Below, piece after piece: positions 1 through 7,054 of a stretch of DNA of 32,656 bases (positions within the stretch are counted from its first letter, which is position 1; each line of letters begins with the position of its first letter). The notes under the pieces are model-generated. The model saw only the letters and a program-made list of their open reading frames with translations, was not told the DNA's origin and did no database searches. This stretch comes from Euzebyales bacterium. GTDB lineage: Bacteria; Actinomycetota; Nitriliruptoria; Euzebyales; Egibacteraceae. The position numbers and the translations under genes were made by a program. The DNA lies in assembly GCA_013695145.1 (NCBI GenBank), contig JACDBB010000086.1:1-32656 (forward strand), in the 5' to 3' direction.

Positions 1-206
1 AAGAATCGGACCTCGACCTCCTGGTACTGCTGGTAGGTCCCGTCGACCCCTGGGAGGAGCTGCGCCGCATCGACGACGTGCTGTGGCACCACTCGCAGCT
101 CAGCGGCGTCACCGTCTCGGCGTTCCCGGTCAGCGACGCAGACTTCGCCGCGCCCACCACACCGATCTTGATCCGCGCAAGGGCCGAAGCACGCGCAGTG
201 GCGTGA
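1..206 (+). CDS. MNT-type nucleotidyltransferase, C-terminal part (5' end outside window)
   Basis: The reading frame is open from the left edge to a TGA at 204-206, about 67 residues. It begins ESDLDLLVLLVG, which matches the SDLDL stretch that follows the GS motif of minimal nucleotidyltransferases (pol-beta superfamily); the GS motif itself lies off the window. Members of this family act as antitoxins that modify a HEPN-domain RNase partner (MNT-HEPN toxin-antitoxin). The next frame starts at a GTG that overlaps this stop by four bases (GTGA) and reads like the start of a HEPN protein, which supports the assignment. Whether the enzyme is active cannot be judged because the N-terminus is missing and the partner is truncated. 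Confidence 0.7.
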   Translation, partial: ESDLDLLVLLVGPVDPWEELRRIDDVLWHHSQLSGVTVSAFPVSDADFAAPTTPILIRARAEARAVA

Positions 207-292
207 GCAGCGTCGACCTCGTCAGGCGGGCGCGTCGTGAGGTGGAGGCCGCGCGGGTGCTCCACGAAGGCGGCTTCGCCCCAACGCCATAG
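203..292 (+). pseudogene. Truncated HEPN-domain toxin remnant (29 codons)
   Basis: A GTG at 203 overlaps the upstream TGA (GTGA). The frame reads VSSVDLVRRARREVEAARVL and then HEGGFAPTP before a TAG at 290-292. The first part resembles helix 1 of HEPN proteins, which usually continue for 110-130 residues with an RX4-6H catalytic motif in the second half. Here the frame ends just after the GGF turn, so the catalytic part is gone. The downstream bases up to vapB (336) contain no continuation in any frame. It is therefore called a 3'-truncated relic of an MNT-HEPN pair, probably cut when the VapBC pair or another segment arrived. The short length limits certainty. Confidence 0.55.
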
Positions 293-316
293 CCAGAGAT
301 GCGGCACGGTCATTGT

Positions 317-334
317 GCTGTAAGCTGTAACTGT
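317..334 (+). promoter_or_regulatory. Tandem GCTGTAA repeat with -10-like box before vapB
   Basis: GCTGTAA occurs twice back to back (317-323, 324-330), followed by CTGT (331-334) immediately before the vapB ATG at 336. The TAAGCT inside it (321-326) fits an actinobacterial -10 box and would give an almost leaderless transcript. VapB-type proteins usually bind repeats over their own promoter, so this is a candidate operator. No -35 box is evident. The functional role is inference. Confidence 0.35.
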
Positions 335-335
335 C

Positions 336-572
336 ATGAGGCACCGTACGCAGCTGTATCTCGACGAGGCGCAGTACGCCTGGCTGAAGCGCCGGGCAGG
401 TGAGCGCGGCAGCATCGCGGGAGTCGTGCGGGAACTGGTGGACGAAGCGCGGTCACGGCGCAGGGCCGACGCCGACGACCCGCTGGTGCGACACCTCCTG
501 CACGAGCCTCCCACCGACGGCACCGAGCAGACGTCCGTGACGACGCTCGACGAGGACCTGTACGGCCTGTGA
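336..572 (+). CDS. vapB: VapB-type ribbon-helix-helix antitoxin
   Basis: A 78-residue protein starting at ATG 336. The N-terminal RTQLYLDEAQYAWLKRRA gives the short beta strand plus first helix of a ribbon-helix-helix DNA-binding fold. A second helix (about 26-40, SIAGVVRELVDEARS) follows. The charged C-terminal tail (41-78) would wrap the toxin. Length and layout are typical of VapB/CopG-like antitoxins. Its stop overlaps the GTG start of the PIN-domain gene by four bases (569-572), as is standard for VapBC operons and ensures coupled translation. The protein is expected to neutralise the toxin and repress the operon through the repeat just upstream. The assignment rests on fold pattern plus partner. 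Confidence 0.8.
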   Translation: MRHRTQLYLDEAQYAWLKRRAGERGSIAGVVRELVDEARSRRRADADDPLVRHLLHEPPTDGTEQTSVTTLDEDLYGL

Positions 573-988
573 GACGCGTGTTCGTCGATACCGGCGCGTT
601 CGTCGCGATGCGCAATCGGGCCGAGATCGAGCACCTCGCCGCCCGTCGCACCATGGGCGCACTGATCGAGGCCGGCGTCGGGCTGTTCACCTCCAACTAC
701 GTCGTCGCCGAGACGTACACCGCCCTGCTCGTCCGCGCCGGTCGAGGCGAGGCTGTCGCGTGGGGCACCGCGTTCCGTGCGGGACGAGCCCTCGAGCTCG
801 TGCGCGTGGACGAGCGCGTGGAAGACGAAGCTTGGTCGATCATCGTGGCGCATCAGGACAAGGCCTGGAGCTACGTGGACGCGACCTCGTTCGCGCTGAT
901 GGAGCGCGAAGGCACGGACGAGGCATTCGCCTTCGACCGGGACTTCACCCAGCGTGGCCTGCGCGTCCACCCACGCGCGAGCTCCTGA
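569..988 (+). CDS. vapC: VapC-type PIN-domain ribonuclease toxin
   Basis: A 139-residue PIN-domain protein with GTG start overlapping vapB. The acidic residues that bind Mg/Mn in PIN nucleases are present: D7 in FVDTGAFVA, E48 in VVAETY, D104 in SYVDATSF and D123 in AFAFDRDF. The spacing and length match VapC toxins, which cleave tRNA or rRNA at specific sites when not bound by VapB. No frameshift or loss of a catalytic residue is visible, so this pair looks intact, unlike the MNT-HEPN remnant just upstream. The RNA target cannot be predicted from sequence alone. Confidence 0.87.
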   Translation: MRRVFVDTGAFVAMRNRAEIEHLAARRTMGALIEAGVGLFTSNYVVAETYTALLVRAGRGEAVAWGTAFRAGRALELVRVDERVEDEAWSIIVAHQDKAWSYVDATSFALMEREGTDEAFAFDRDFTQRGLRVHPRASS

Positions 989-1331
989 AACCTGCCGCGA
1001 GGTGCCAACGCTGCCGAGCGGCACGTCGCCCAGCTCCGCGGCGACGAAGTGGTCCGGGCCTGTCTCCCACACGAGGTCCCGCTCGGCGTGGCGCGCGCGT
1101 CCCGGATCGGCGCCCTCGGCCAGCGGCTCGGGCGCCGTGACGAGCGTCTCGAACGCGGTCCAGCTCCGGGGTGAGCGCGTTGACGACGGCACGATGAACC
1201 CGGTGCTGGGCGAGCGCGCCTACGTGTGAGTCCTCACCGAGGGCGACGCGTTCTCGCGTAGGGGCTGGACGGGAACCCGTTCGTGAGCGGAGGCGTCACA
1301 CCTCCAGCGGCTCGCGACAGGAGGTGGCGCC
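989..1331. other. Gene-free stretch of about 340 bases with coding debris
   Basis: No complete gene is seen between vapC and the propeller lipoprotein. Two minus-strand pieces look coding-like. One is the methyltransferase remnant at 1010-1096, listed separately. The other lies in a different minus frame over about 1144-1259 and reads VALGEDSHVGALAQHRVHRA and then VVNALTPELDRV before running into the methyltransferase piece out of frame. I do not recognise its family and it has no start codon of its own. The region is best read as fossil DNA joined by deletions. Its right end carries the strong AGGAGGT ribosome site (1319-1325) of the next gene. Confidence 0.5.
1010..1096 (-). pseudogene. Fragment of a class I SAM methyltransferase (N-terminal motif only)
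   Basis: On the minus strand the frame reads RHAERDLVWETGPDHFVAAE and then LGDVPLG. This closely matches the N-terminus of the intact methyltransferase at 27559-28158 of the same window (RYAERDLVWTADPNRFIASE, then LTQLPPA): roughly 14 of 25 positions are the same. The SAM-binding motif that should follow (DLGAGEGRN in the intact gene) is absent, because homology stops where the sequence meets the 3' end of vapC. The piece upstream of RHAERD also lacks a clear start. I read it as a relic of a second methyltransferase gene truncated on both sides. Confidence 0.5.
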
Positions 1332-3386
1332 ATGCGCCGGACGATGGTGGGAGCGGTCCTGACCGTGGCGATGCTGGCGGGGTGCACGCCGATCCGGCAG
1401 GAGCCCGGTGCTGGGGCACCCGCGGTGCTGCCCGACGATCTCGTCCTGGCCAGCGCGCTCCAGCCGTTCGACGCGTGCGAGGACTACCTGGACCACGTCA
1501 CCGGGCACGCGCTTGAGCTGGTCGGCCCCTACGGGCTGGACGGTCACGGCTGGGTCGCGGGGGACGACGCGGCGATGGCCGCCGAGGAGTCGGGGATGGA
1601 CGTCGCGGAGGACGGCGACGCCAGCGCACCGGCAGCGGCGGCCGCGGACGGGCGGGCGACCCTGCGGGAGGGCGTCGACTTCTCCGGCACCAACGTGCAG
1701 GAGGCCGGCATCGACGAGCCCGACGTCGTCAAGACCGACGGCCGGATCCTGTACACCGTCGCGCAGGGCGCCCTGCACGTGGTCGACGTCACCGGCGACC
1801 CGACCCAGCTGGCGACGGTGGACCTCGGCGACGCGTGGGACTCCCAGCTGCTGCTCGACGGCGACCGCCTGCTGGTGCTGTCCGCCTCGGAGCGGGCGAC
1901 GCCCGTCGACGGTGCCAGCGCCGACTCCCTGGTGTCGGGCGGGTGGAGCCAGTTCACCGTCCTTGACCTATACGACGTCAGCGACCCGGCCGACCCGACC
2001 GTCACCGAGACGCTGACCCTCGACGGCCGCCACCTGTCGGCCCGCCTGGTCGACGGCGTCGCGCGCGTCGTGATCCGCTCGGAGCCCAACGGCCTGCCGT
2101 TCACCTTCCCGCAGGCTTCGGGTCTGCGCGCCGAGCGTGACGCCGAGGCCGCCAACCGCCAGGTCGTCTCCGACTCGACCGCCGACAATTGGATCCCCTA
2201 CTACATGCATGAGGCTGCGGGCGGCGGCAGCACGGAGGGCTCGCTGGTGGCGTGCGACCGGATCGCCCGGCCTGAGACGTTCTCGGGCCTCGGCACGGTC
2301 ACGCTGCTGACCGTCGACCTCGACGGCGGGCTGCTCCCCGACGACGAGGCGACGGCGGTCCTCGCTGGCGGCGACACCATCTACGCCTCGCTCGAGCGGC
2401 TGTACGTGGCGACCAACCGCTGGATCGACTGGCAGGCGTCCAGCGACTCCGGCCGCGCCGGGACCGCGCATGAGCAGACGACCGAGCTGCACGCGTTCGA
2501 CATCTCCGATCCGGCCACGGCGACCTACGTGGCGTCGGGCGAGGTCCCGGGGCGCCTGCTCAACCAGTGGTCGCTGTCGGAGCACGGCGGTCACCTGCGC
2601 GCGGCCACGACCCTGGACGACTGGCGGGGCGGGGCGCTGCCCAGCGGCGGAGCGTCGGAGAGCATGGTCACCGTCCTGTCCGAGCGCGACGGCGAGCTGG
2701 CCCAGGCCGGCCAGGTCGACGGCCTCGGTCTGACCGAGCAGATCTACTCCGTGCGCTTCATGGGCGACGTGGGCTACGTGGTGACGTTCCGCCAGACCGA
2801 CCCGCTGTACACCCTGGACCTGTCGGACCCGACCGCGCCGGCGGTCGCCGGCGAGCTCAAGATCCTCGGCTACTCCGCCTACCTGCACCCCGTCGGCGAC
2901 GGGCTGCTGCTGGGCGTCGGGCAGGACGCCGACGAGCGGGGCGTCATCACGGGCACGCAGCTGTCGCTGTTCGACGTCGCCGATCCCGCCGACCCGCAGC
3001 GCCTGGCCACGGCCGACCTCGGCCAGGGCGCCAGCGACGTCGAGTACGACCACCGAGCCTTTCTGCACTGGCCCGCGACCGGGCTGATCGTCGTGCCGTT
3101 CCAGTCCTGGGGGGTCGACCCGGAGACCGGGGTCGAGCAGCCCGACAGCGGCGCGGTGGCGTTCACCGCGACGCGCGCCGACGGCATCGCCGAGCGGGCG
3201 CGGCTGTCACACGTCGTGCGCATCGCACCGGAGGGGACGGCGGCGGCGCGACTGTGGGACCTGGCCTGGCAGGCGCAGATCCGCCGCTCGCTGGTGGTGG
3301 GCGACACGCTGTACACGGTCTCCGACGCGGGCGTCGCAGGCAACGACCTGAACACCCTCGACGACGCCGGCTGGGTTGGCTTCTGA
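1332..3386 (+). CDS. Secreted lipoprotein with C-terminal beta-propeller domain
   Basis: A 684-residue protein with ATG 1332 preceded by AGGAGGT at 1319-1325. A lipoprotein signal with lipobox LAGC places the modified cysteine at C18, so the protein should be anchored on the outer face of the membrane. The segment NVQEAGIDEPDVVKTDGRI (about residues 120-138) is the hallmark of the bacterial and archaeal secreted beta-propeller family (Beta_propel, PF09826). Five motifs of the type DVSDPADP recur at about residues 151, 213, 388, 494 and 546, as expected for propeller blades. The function of the family is unknown; scaffold or ligand-binding roles are usual for propellers. It stands 116 bases upstream of pepN, in the same direction, but a hairpin and a possible promoter separate them. 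Confidence 0.85.
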   Translation: MRRTMVGAVLTVAMLAGCTPIRQEPGAGAPAVLPDDLVLASALQPFDACEDYLDHVTGHALELVGPYGLDGHGWVAGDDAAMAAEESGMDVAEDGDASAPAAAAADGRATLREGVDFSGTNVQEAGIDEPDVVKTDGRILYTVAQGALHVVDVTGDPTQLATVDLGDAWDSQLLLDGDRLLVLSASERATPVDGASADSLVSGGWSQFTVLDLYDVSDPADPTVTETLTLDGRHLSARLVDGVARVVIRSEPNGLPFTFPQASGLRAERDAEAANRQVVSDSTADNWIPYYMHEAAGGGSTEGSLVACDRIARPETFSGLGTVTLLTVDLDGGLLPDDEATAVLAGGDTIYASLERLYVATNRWIDWQASSDSGRAGTAHEQTTELHAFDISDPATATYVASGEVPGRLLNQWSLSEHGGHLRAATTLDDWRGGALPSGGASESMVTVLSERDGELAQAGQVDGLGLTEQIYSVRFMGDVGYVVTFRQTDPLYTLDLSDPTAPAVAGELKILGYSAYLHPVGDGLLLGVGQDADERGVITGTQLSLFDVADPADPQRLATADLGQGASDVEYDHRAFLHWPATGLIVVPFQSWGVDPETGVEQPDSGAVAFTATRADGIAERARLSHVVRIAPEGTAAARLWDLAWQAQIRRSLVVGDTLYTVSDAGVAGNDLNTLDDAGWVGF

Positions 3387-3437
3387 GTCGGGGGGAAGCG
3401 GTCGGTGGCATGAAGGGGTGTGGCCGGGCTCCGCGGG

Positions 3438-3443
3438 TAGGCT
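3438..3443 (+). promoter_or_regulatory. Candidate -10 box (TAGGCT) upstream of pepN
   Basis: TAGGCT fits the TANNNT form seen before several genes here. A start around 3450 would give pepN a leader of about 53 bases that contains the perfect palindrome at 3451-3472. No convincing -35 box is present, so this is a weak call. Confidence 0.3.
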
Positions 3444-3450
3444 GGCGCGG

Positions 3451-3472
3451 TGGCCGGCGCCAGCGCCGGCCA
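3451..3472. repeat. Perfect inverted repeat between propeller gene and pepN
   Basis: TGGCCGGCGC, the two bases CA, then GCGCCGGCCA form a perfect 10-bp inverted repeat in the 116-base gap. It lies 65 bases after the stop of the propeller lipoprotein and 30 bases before the pepN start. No T-run follows, so it may be a GC-only terminator, a leader hairpin of the pepN transcript, or a protein-binding site. The sequence alone cannot separate these. Confidence 0.6.
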
Positions 3473-3502
3473 TCGTCGAGTCCTCGAGCCGAAAGATCCA
3501 GC

Positions 3503-6019
3503 GTGCCCGCCGACCATCTGCTCACGCGCGACGAAGCCCGGGCCAGAGCCGAGCAGCTGTCCGCCATCACCTATGAGGTCACCCTCGACCTCACCGGCGC
3601 CGGGCCGACGTTTGCGAGCCACACGCGCATCCACGCGACGGCCCGCCCCGGGGCGCAGGTGTTCCTTGACCTGCTGGCCGAGAACGTGCGCGAGGTCACG
3701 CTCAACGGCGAGCGCGTGGACATCGGCGCGGCGCGATCGGGACGCGTCGACCTCCCGGCCCTGGCGGAGAGCAACCTCATCGAGGTCACCGCTGACTGCC
3801 TCTACGACCGGAACGGTGTCGGCCTGCACCGCTTCACCGACCCCGTCGACGGGCAGACGTTCCTGCACACCCAGTTCGAGCCGTTCGACGCCCACCGGGT
3901 GTTCGCCTGCTTCGACCAGCCCGACCTCAAGGCGACGTGGCAGCTGACCGTCCGGGCGCCCGCCGACTGGGTGGTGGTCAGCAACGCGGCCGTCGATGAC
4001 GACACCCGGCAGGGATCGACGCGCTCGTGGACATTCGCGGTCAGCGCGCCGATGTCCACCTACCTCATGGCGGTCGTGGCGGGCCCGTTCCACCACGTCC
4101 ACGACCGCGCCGGCGACATCGAGCTCGGCGTCTACTGCCGGCCGTCGCTGGCCGAGCACCTGGACGCCGACGAGATCTTCGAGATCACCAGACAGGGGTT
4201 CGCGGAGTTCACGCGAGCGTTCGCCTATCCCTACCCGTTCGGCAAGTACGACCAGCTGTTCGTCCCGGAGTTCAACTGGGGCGGCATGGAGAACGTGGGC
4301 TGCGTCACCCTCGCCGAGGGCTTCATCTTCCGCTCCAAGGTCACCGATGCCGCCCGCCAGCAGCGCGGCGAGGTCATCCTGCACGAGCTGGCCCACATGT
4401 GGTTCGGCGACCTCGTCACCATGCGATGGTGGGACGACCTGTGGCTGAACGAGAGCTTCGCCACCTACATGGCCTATCACGGCCTCACCCGGGCGACGCG
4501 CTTCCGCACCGCGTGGGCCGCGTTCGCCAACAGGGTCAAGGGCTGGGCGCTCAACCAGGACCAGCTGCCCTCCACCCATCCGATCGCCGCCGACATTCCT
4601 GACAGCGAGGCGGTGCGCACCAACTTCGACGGCATCACCTACGCCAAGGGCGCGTCGGTGCTGAAGCAGCTGGTGGCCTGGGTCGGCGAGGAATCCTTCT
4701 TCGACGGGCTGGCCGACTACTTCCGCCGCCACGAGTACGGCAACGCGACGCTGTCCGACTTCCTCGCCGCGTTGGAGAAGACCTCCGGCAGGGCGCTGGG
4801 CGACTGGTCGGCCGAGTGGCTGCAGACCTCCGGCGTCGCGACGCTGCGGCCTGAGCACACGATCGGCGATGACCGCTACACCTCGTTCGCGATCGTGCAG
4901 GAGGCGACCGCCGCGCATCCGACGCTGCGGTCGCACCGCCTCGGCGTCGGCGGCTACTCGCTGCGGAACGGCTCCCTCGAGCGGACCGTCCAGACCGATC
5001 TGGACGTCACCGGCGCCCGCACCGAGGTGCCCGACCTCGTCGGCGAGACGGTGCCCGACCTCCTGCTGCTCAACGACGGTGACCTCACGTTCGCGAAGGT
5101 CCGCCTCGACGAGCGCTCGCTCGACACCCTGGGCGCGCACCTGTCGGACCTGTCCGACCCGCTGGCCAGGGCGCTGTGCTGGGGCGCCGCGTGGGACATG
5201 ACCCGCGACGCGGAGACCGCCGCCCGCCGGTTCGTCGAGCTGGTCGCCCGCCACGCGGGCTCCGAGACCAACCTTCCGCTGCTCCACGTCCTGATGCTGC
5301 GCGCCGCCACCGCCGCCGACACCTACGGTGACCCCGCCAACCGGCCCGACGCGCGGGCGCGCCTGGCGACGGCGGCGCGGGCGGCGCTCGACGCCGCGGA
5401 GCCCGGCAGCGACCGGCAGCTCGCCTGGGCGCGCCACCTCGTCGCCGTCGGCGACGGCGACGACCACCTCGCGTGGGTCACGAGCCTCCTCGACGGTGAG
5501 TCCTCGGTCGCCGGACTCGACATCGACACGGAGCTGCGCTGGGCGCTGCTCTCACGCCTCGCGCTGGGTGAGAGCTTCGACCCCGGCCGCGTGGACGCGG
5601 AGGCCAAGCGGGACGCCAGCGACATCGGCGCCCGCCACGCCGCACGCATCCGTGCCAGCCGCCCGAACGTCAGCGCCAAGGAGGAGGCCTGGGCCGCGAT
5701 CAAGGAGCGCGAGCTGCCGCTCGCGACGCTGCGCTCGATCGCGGCGGGGTTCTGGCAGCCGGGCCAGGATGAGCTGCTGCGCCCCTACGTGCAGCGCTTC
5801 GCCGATGCGTTCCGCGAGCTGTGGGAGCCGGGCGTGAGTGAAGAGGCGATCGACCTCGGCGAGGGTCTCTATCCCGCCACGGTCGTGGACCAGGCCCTCC
5901 TGGACGACACCGCCGCGCTGGCGGCCGACGAGGCGCTGCCGAGCACCGCCCGCCGGATCCTCGCCGAGGCTCGCGACGGCACCGCCCGCGCGCTCCGCAC
6001 CCGCGCCGCCGACCGATGA
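3503..6019 (+). CDS. pepN: Aminopeptidase N (M1 family zinc metallopeptidase)
   Basis: The gene encodes 838 residues, close to the usual 850 for actinobacterial PepN. It removes N-terminal amino acids from peptides, probably in the cytoplasm because no signal peptide is seen. The exopeptidase motif GGMEN is at 260-264. The zinc site HELAH is at 294-298, with the third ligand E317 in WLNESF, exactly the HEXXH-18-E spacing of family M1. The C-terminal half (about 510-838) is the helical ERAP1-like domain. The frame is open far upstream, inside the preceding gene, so the start is chosen at GTG 3503, where the protein begins VPADHLLTRDEARARA like its homologues. There is only a weak ribosome site. 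Confidence 0.93.
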   Translation: MPADHLLTRDEARARAEQLSAITYEVTLDLTGAGPTFASHTRIHATARPGAQVFLDLLAENVREVTLNGERVDIGAARSGRVDLPALAESNLIEVTADCLYDRNGVGLHRFTDPVDGQTFLHTQFEPFDAHRVFACFDQPDLKATWQLTVRAPADWVVVSNAAVDDDTRQGSTRSWTFAVSAPMSTYLMAVVAGPFHHVHDRAGDIELGVYCRPSLAEHLDADEIFEITRQGFAEFTRAFAYPYPFGKYDQLFVPEFNWGGMENVGCVTLAEGFIFRSKVTDAARQQRGEVILHELAHMWFGDLVTMRWWDDLWLNESFATYMAYHGLTRATRFRTAWAAFANRVKGWALNQDQLPSTHPIAADIPDSEAVRTNFDGITYAKGASVLKQLVAWVGEESFFDGLADYFRRHEYGNATLSDFLAALEKTSGRALGDWSAEWLQTSGVATLRPEHTIGDDRYTSFAIVQEATAAHPTLRSHRLGVGGYSLRNGSLERTVQTDLDVTGARTEVPDLVGETVPDLLLLNDGDLTFAKVRLDERSLDTLGAHLSDLSDPLARALCWGAAWDMTRDAETAARRFVELVARHAGSETNLPLLHVLMLRAATAADTYGDPANRPDARARLATAARAALDAAEPGSDRQLAWARHLVAVGDGDDHLAWVTSLLDGESSVAGLDIDTELRWALLSRLALGESFDPGRVDAEAKRDASDIGARHAARIRASRPNVSAKEEAWAAIKERELPLATLRSIAAGFWQPGQDELLRPYVQRFADAFRELWEPGVSEEAIDLGEGLYPATVVDQALLDDTAALAADEALPSTARRILAEARDGTARALRTRAADR

Positions 6020-6140
6020 ACGCGCCCACGGGACCCTCAAGGGCGGCTTGATCCTGGCCGTTGGGGCATTACGCAGTTGGGCGGCGGCTATCTAGGCTCG
6101 ACCGACAATCGCATAGCGCAGTCCCGAAAGGTCTTCCCCC

Positions 6141-7031
6141 ATGACCGCATGCCTTCCGGGCTTTCTCCTGCCTCGGCGCCCACGGCGCCGTCGGGCTGAT
6201 GCCCGCACGACCGGTGACCGCACGACCTCGAGCATCGCCGCCGTCCTGGCGCTCGCCCTGGCGGCGACGGCGACCTACACCATCCGACCCGGCGACACGC
6301 TGAGTGCGATCGCCGCCAGCAACGGCACATCAGTCCGCGACCTCGTGGACCTCAACGGCATCACCGACCCGCACCGGATCATCGCCGGCTCCCGGCTGCA
6401 GCTGCCCACGTCGCCCAGCGGCGGTGGCACCGCCTCCAGCGTCGGCACCCACACCGTCGCGTCAGGCGAGCACCTCACCGGCATCGCCGCGGCCTACGGG
6501 ATCTCCGTTCAGGTCCTCGCCGACGCCAACGGCGTCAGCGACCGCAACCTGATCCGTGAAGGCCAGCGACTGGCGGTGCCGGGCGCCGGCGCGACCGCCG
6601 CCGCCACGTCGACGCCCTCCGCGCCGTCCGGTTCGGCGTCGCAGGCCCAGGTGGGCGCCCTCATCGAGCAGACGGCCCGCGCGCACGGGTGGAACCCCGC
6701 GTTCGTGAAGGCGATCGCATGGCAGGAGTCCGGGTGGAACAACAACGTGGTCTCCAGCGCCGGCGCGGTCGGCATCATGCAGGTGCTCCCGGCGACCGGC
6801 CAGTGGGTGTCCACCTACCTCGCCGGACAGACGCTGAACCTGGCCGACCCGGCCGACAACGTGCTGGCGGGGGTGCTGTTCCTCGACTACCTGCACCGCA
6901 TGACCGGCGGCGACGTGCGGCTCATCCTGGGTGGCTACTACCAGGGGCTGCGCTCGATGCGCGACAACGGCGTCTACGGCCAGACCGAGCGCTACATCGA
7001 CAACGTGATGGCGTTGCGCGAGCGGTTCTAG
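6141..7031 (+). CDS. Lytic transglycosylase with two LysM domains
   Basis: A 296-residue envelope enzyme with ATG 6141 and a GAAAGG ribosome site at 6125-6130. A basic N-terminus (PRRPRRRR) and a hydrophobic stretch (about 31-45) act as signal or anchor. LysM domains at about 46-89 (YTIRPGDTLSAIAASNGTS) and 105-149 bind peptidoglycan. A Ser/Ala-rich linker leads to an SLT-type domain (about 165-296) whose catalytic glutamate is E196 in AIAWQESGW, followed by GAVGIMQVLP. Such enzymes cleave the glycan strand to anhydromuropeptides during growth or remodelling. A TAGGCT box at 6093-6098 could be its -10 element. The gene converges with qcrB, 14 bases apart. Confidence 0.9.
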   Translation: MTACLPGFLLPRRPRRRRADARTTGDRTTSSIAAVLALALAATATYTIRPGDTLSAIAASNGTSVRDLVDLNGITDPHRIIAGSRLQLPTSPSGGGTASSVGTHTVASGEHLTGIAAAYGISVQVLADANGVSDRNLIREGQRLAVPGAGATAAATSTPSAPSGSASQAQVGALIEQTARAHGWNPAFVKAIAWQESGWNNNVVSSAGAVGIMQVLPATGQWVSTYLAGQTLNLADPADNVLAGVLFLDYLHRMTGGDVRLILGGYYQGLRSMRDNGVYGQTERYIDNVMALRERF

Positions 7032-7054
7032 TCCGTGTCAGGCGGCTACCGCTC
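7020..7054. terminator. Possible shared hairpin between convergent genes
   Basis: GAGCGGT (7020-7026) pairs with ACCGCTC (7048-7054) around the 14-base gap between the LysM transglycosylase and qcrB, with both stop codons within or beside the loop. The loop is long (21 bases) and there is no T-run, so this is only a candidate bidirectional terminator. Confidence 0.25.

Noticed and set aside
2879-5467. Minus-strand open frame of 862 codons opposite pepN
   Set aside because: Low-complexity composition, no start signal, antisense to the conserved M1 peptidase; a shadow frame.
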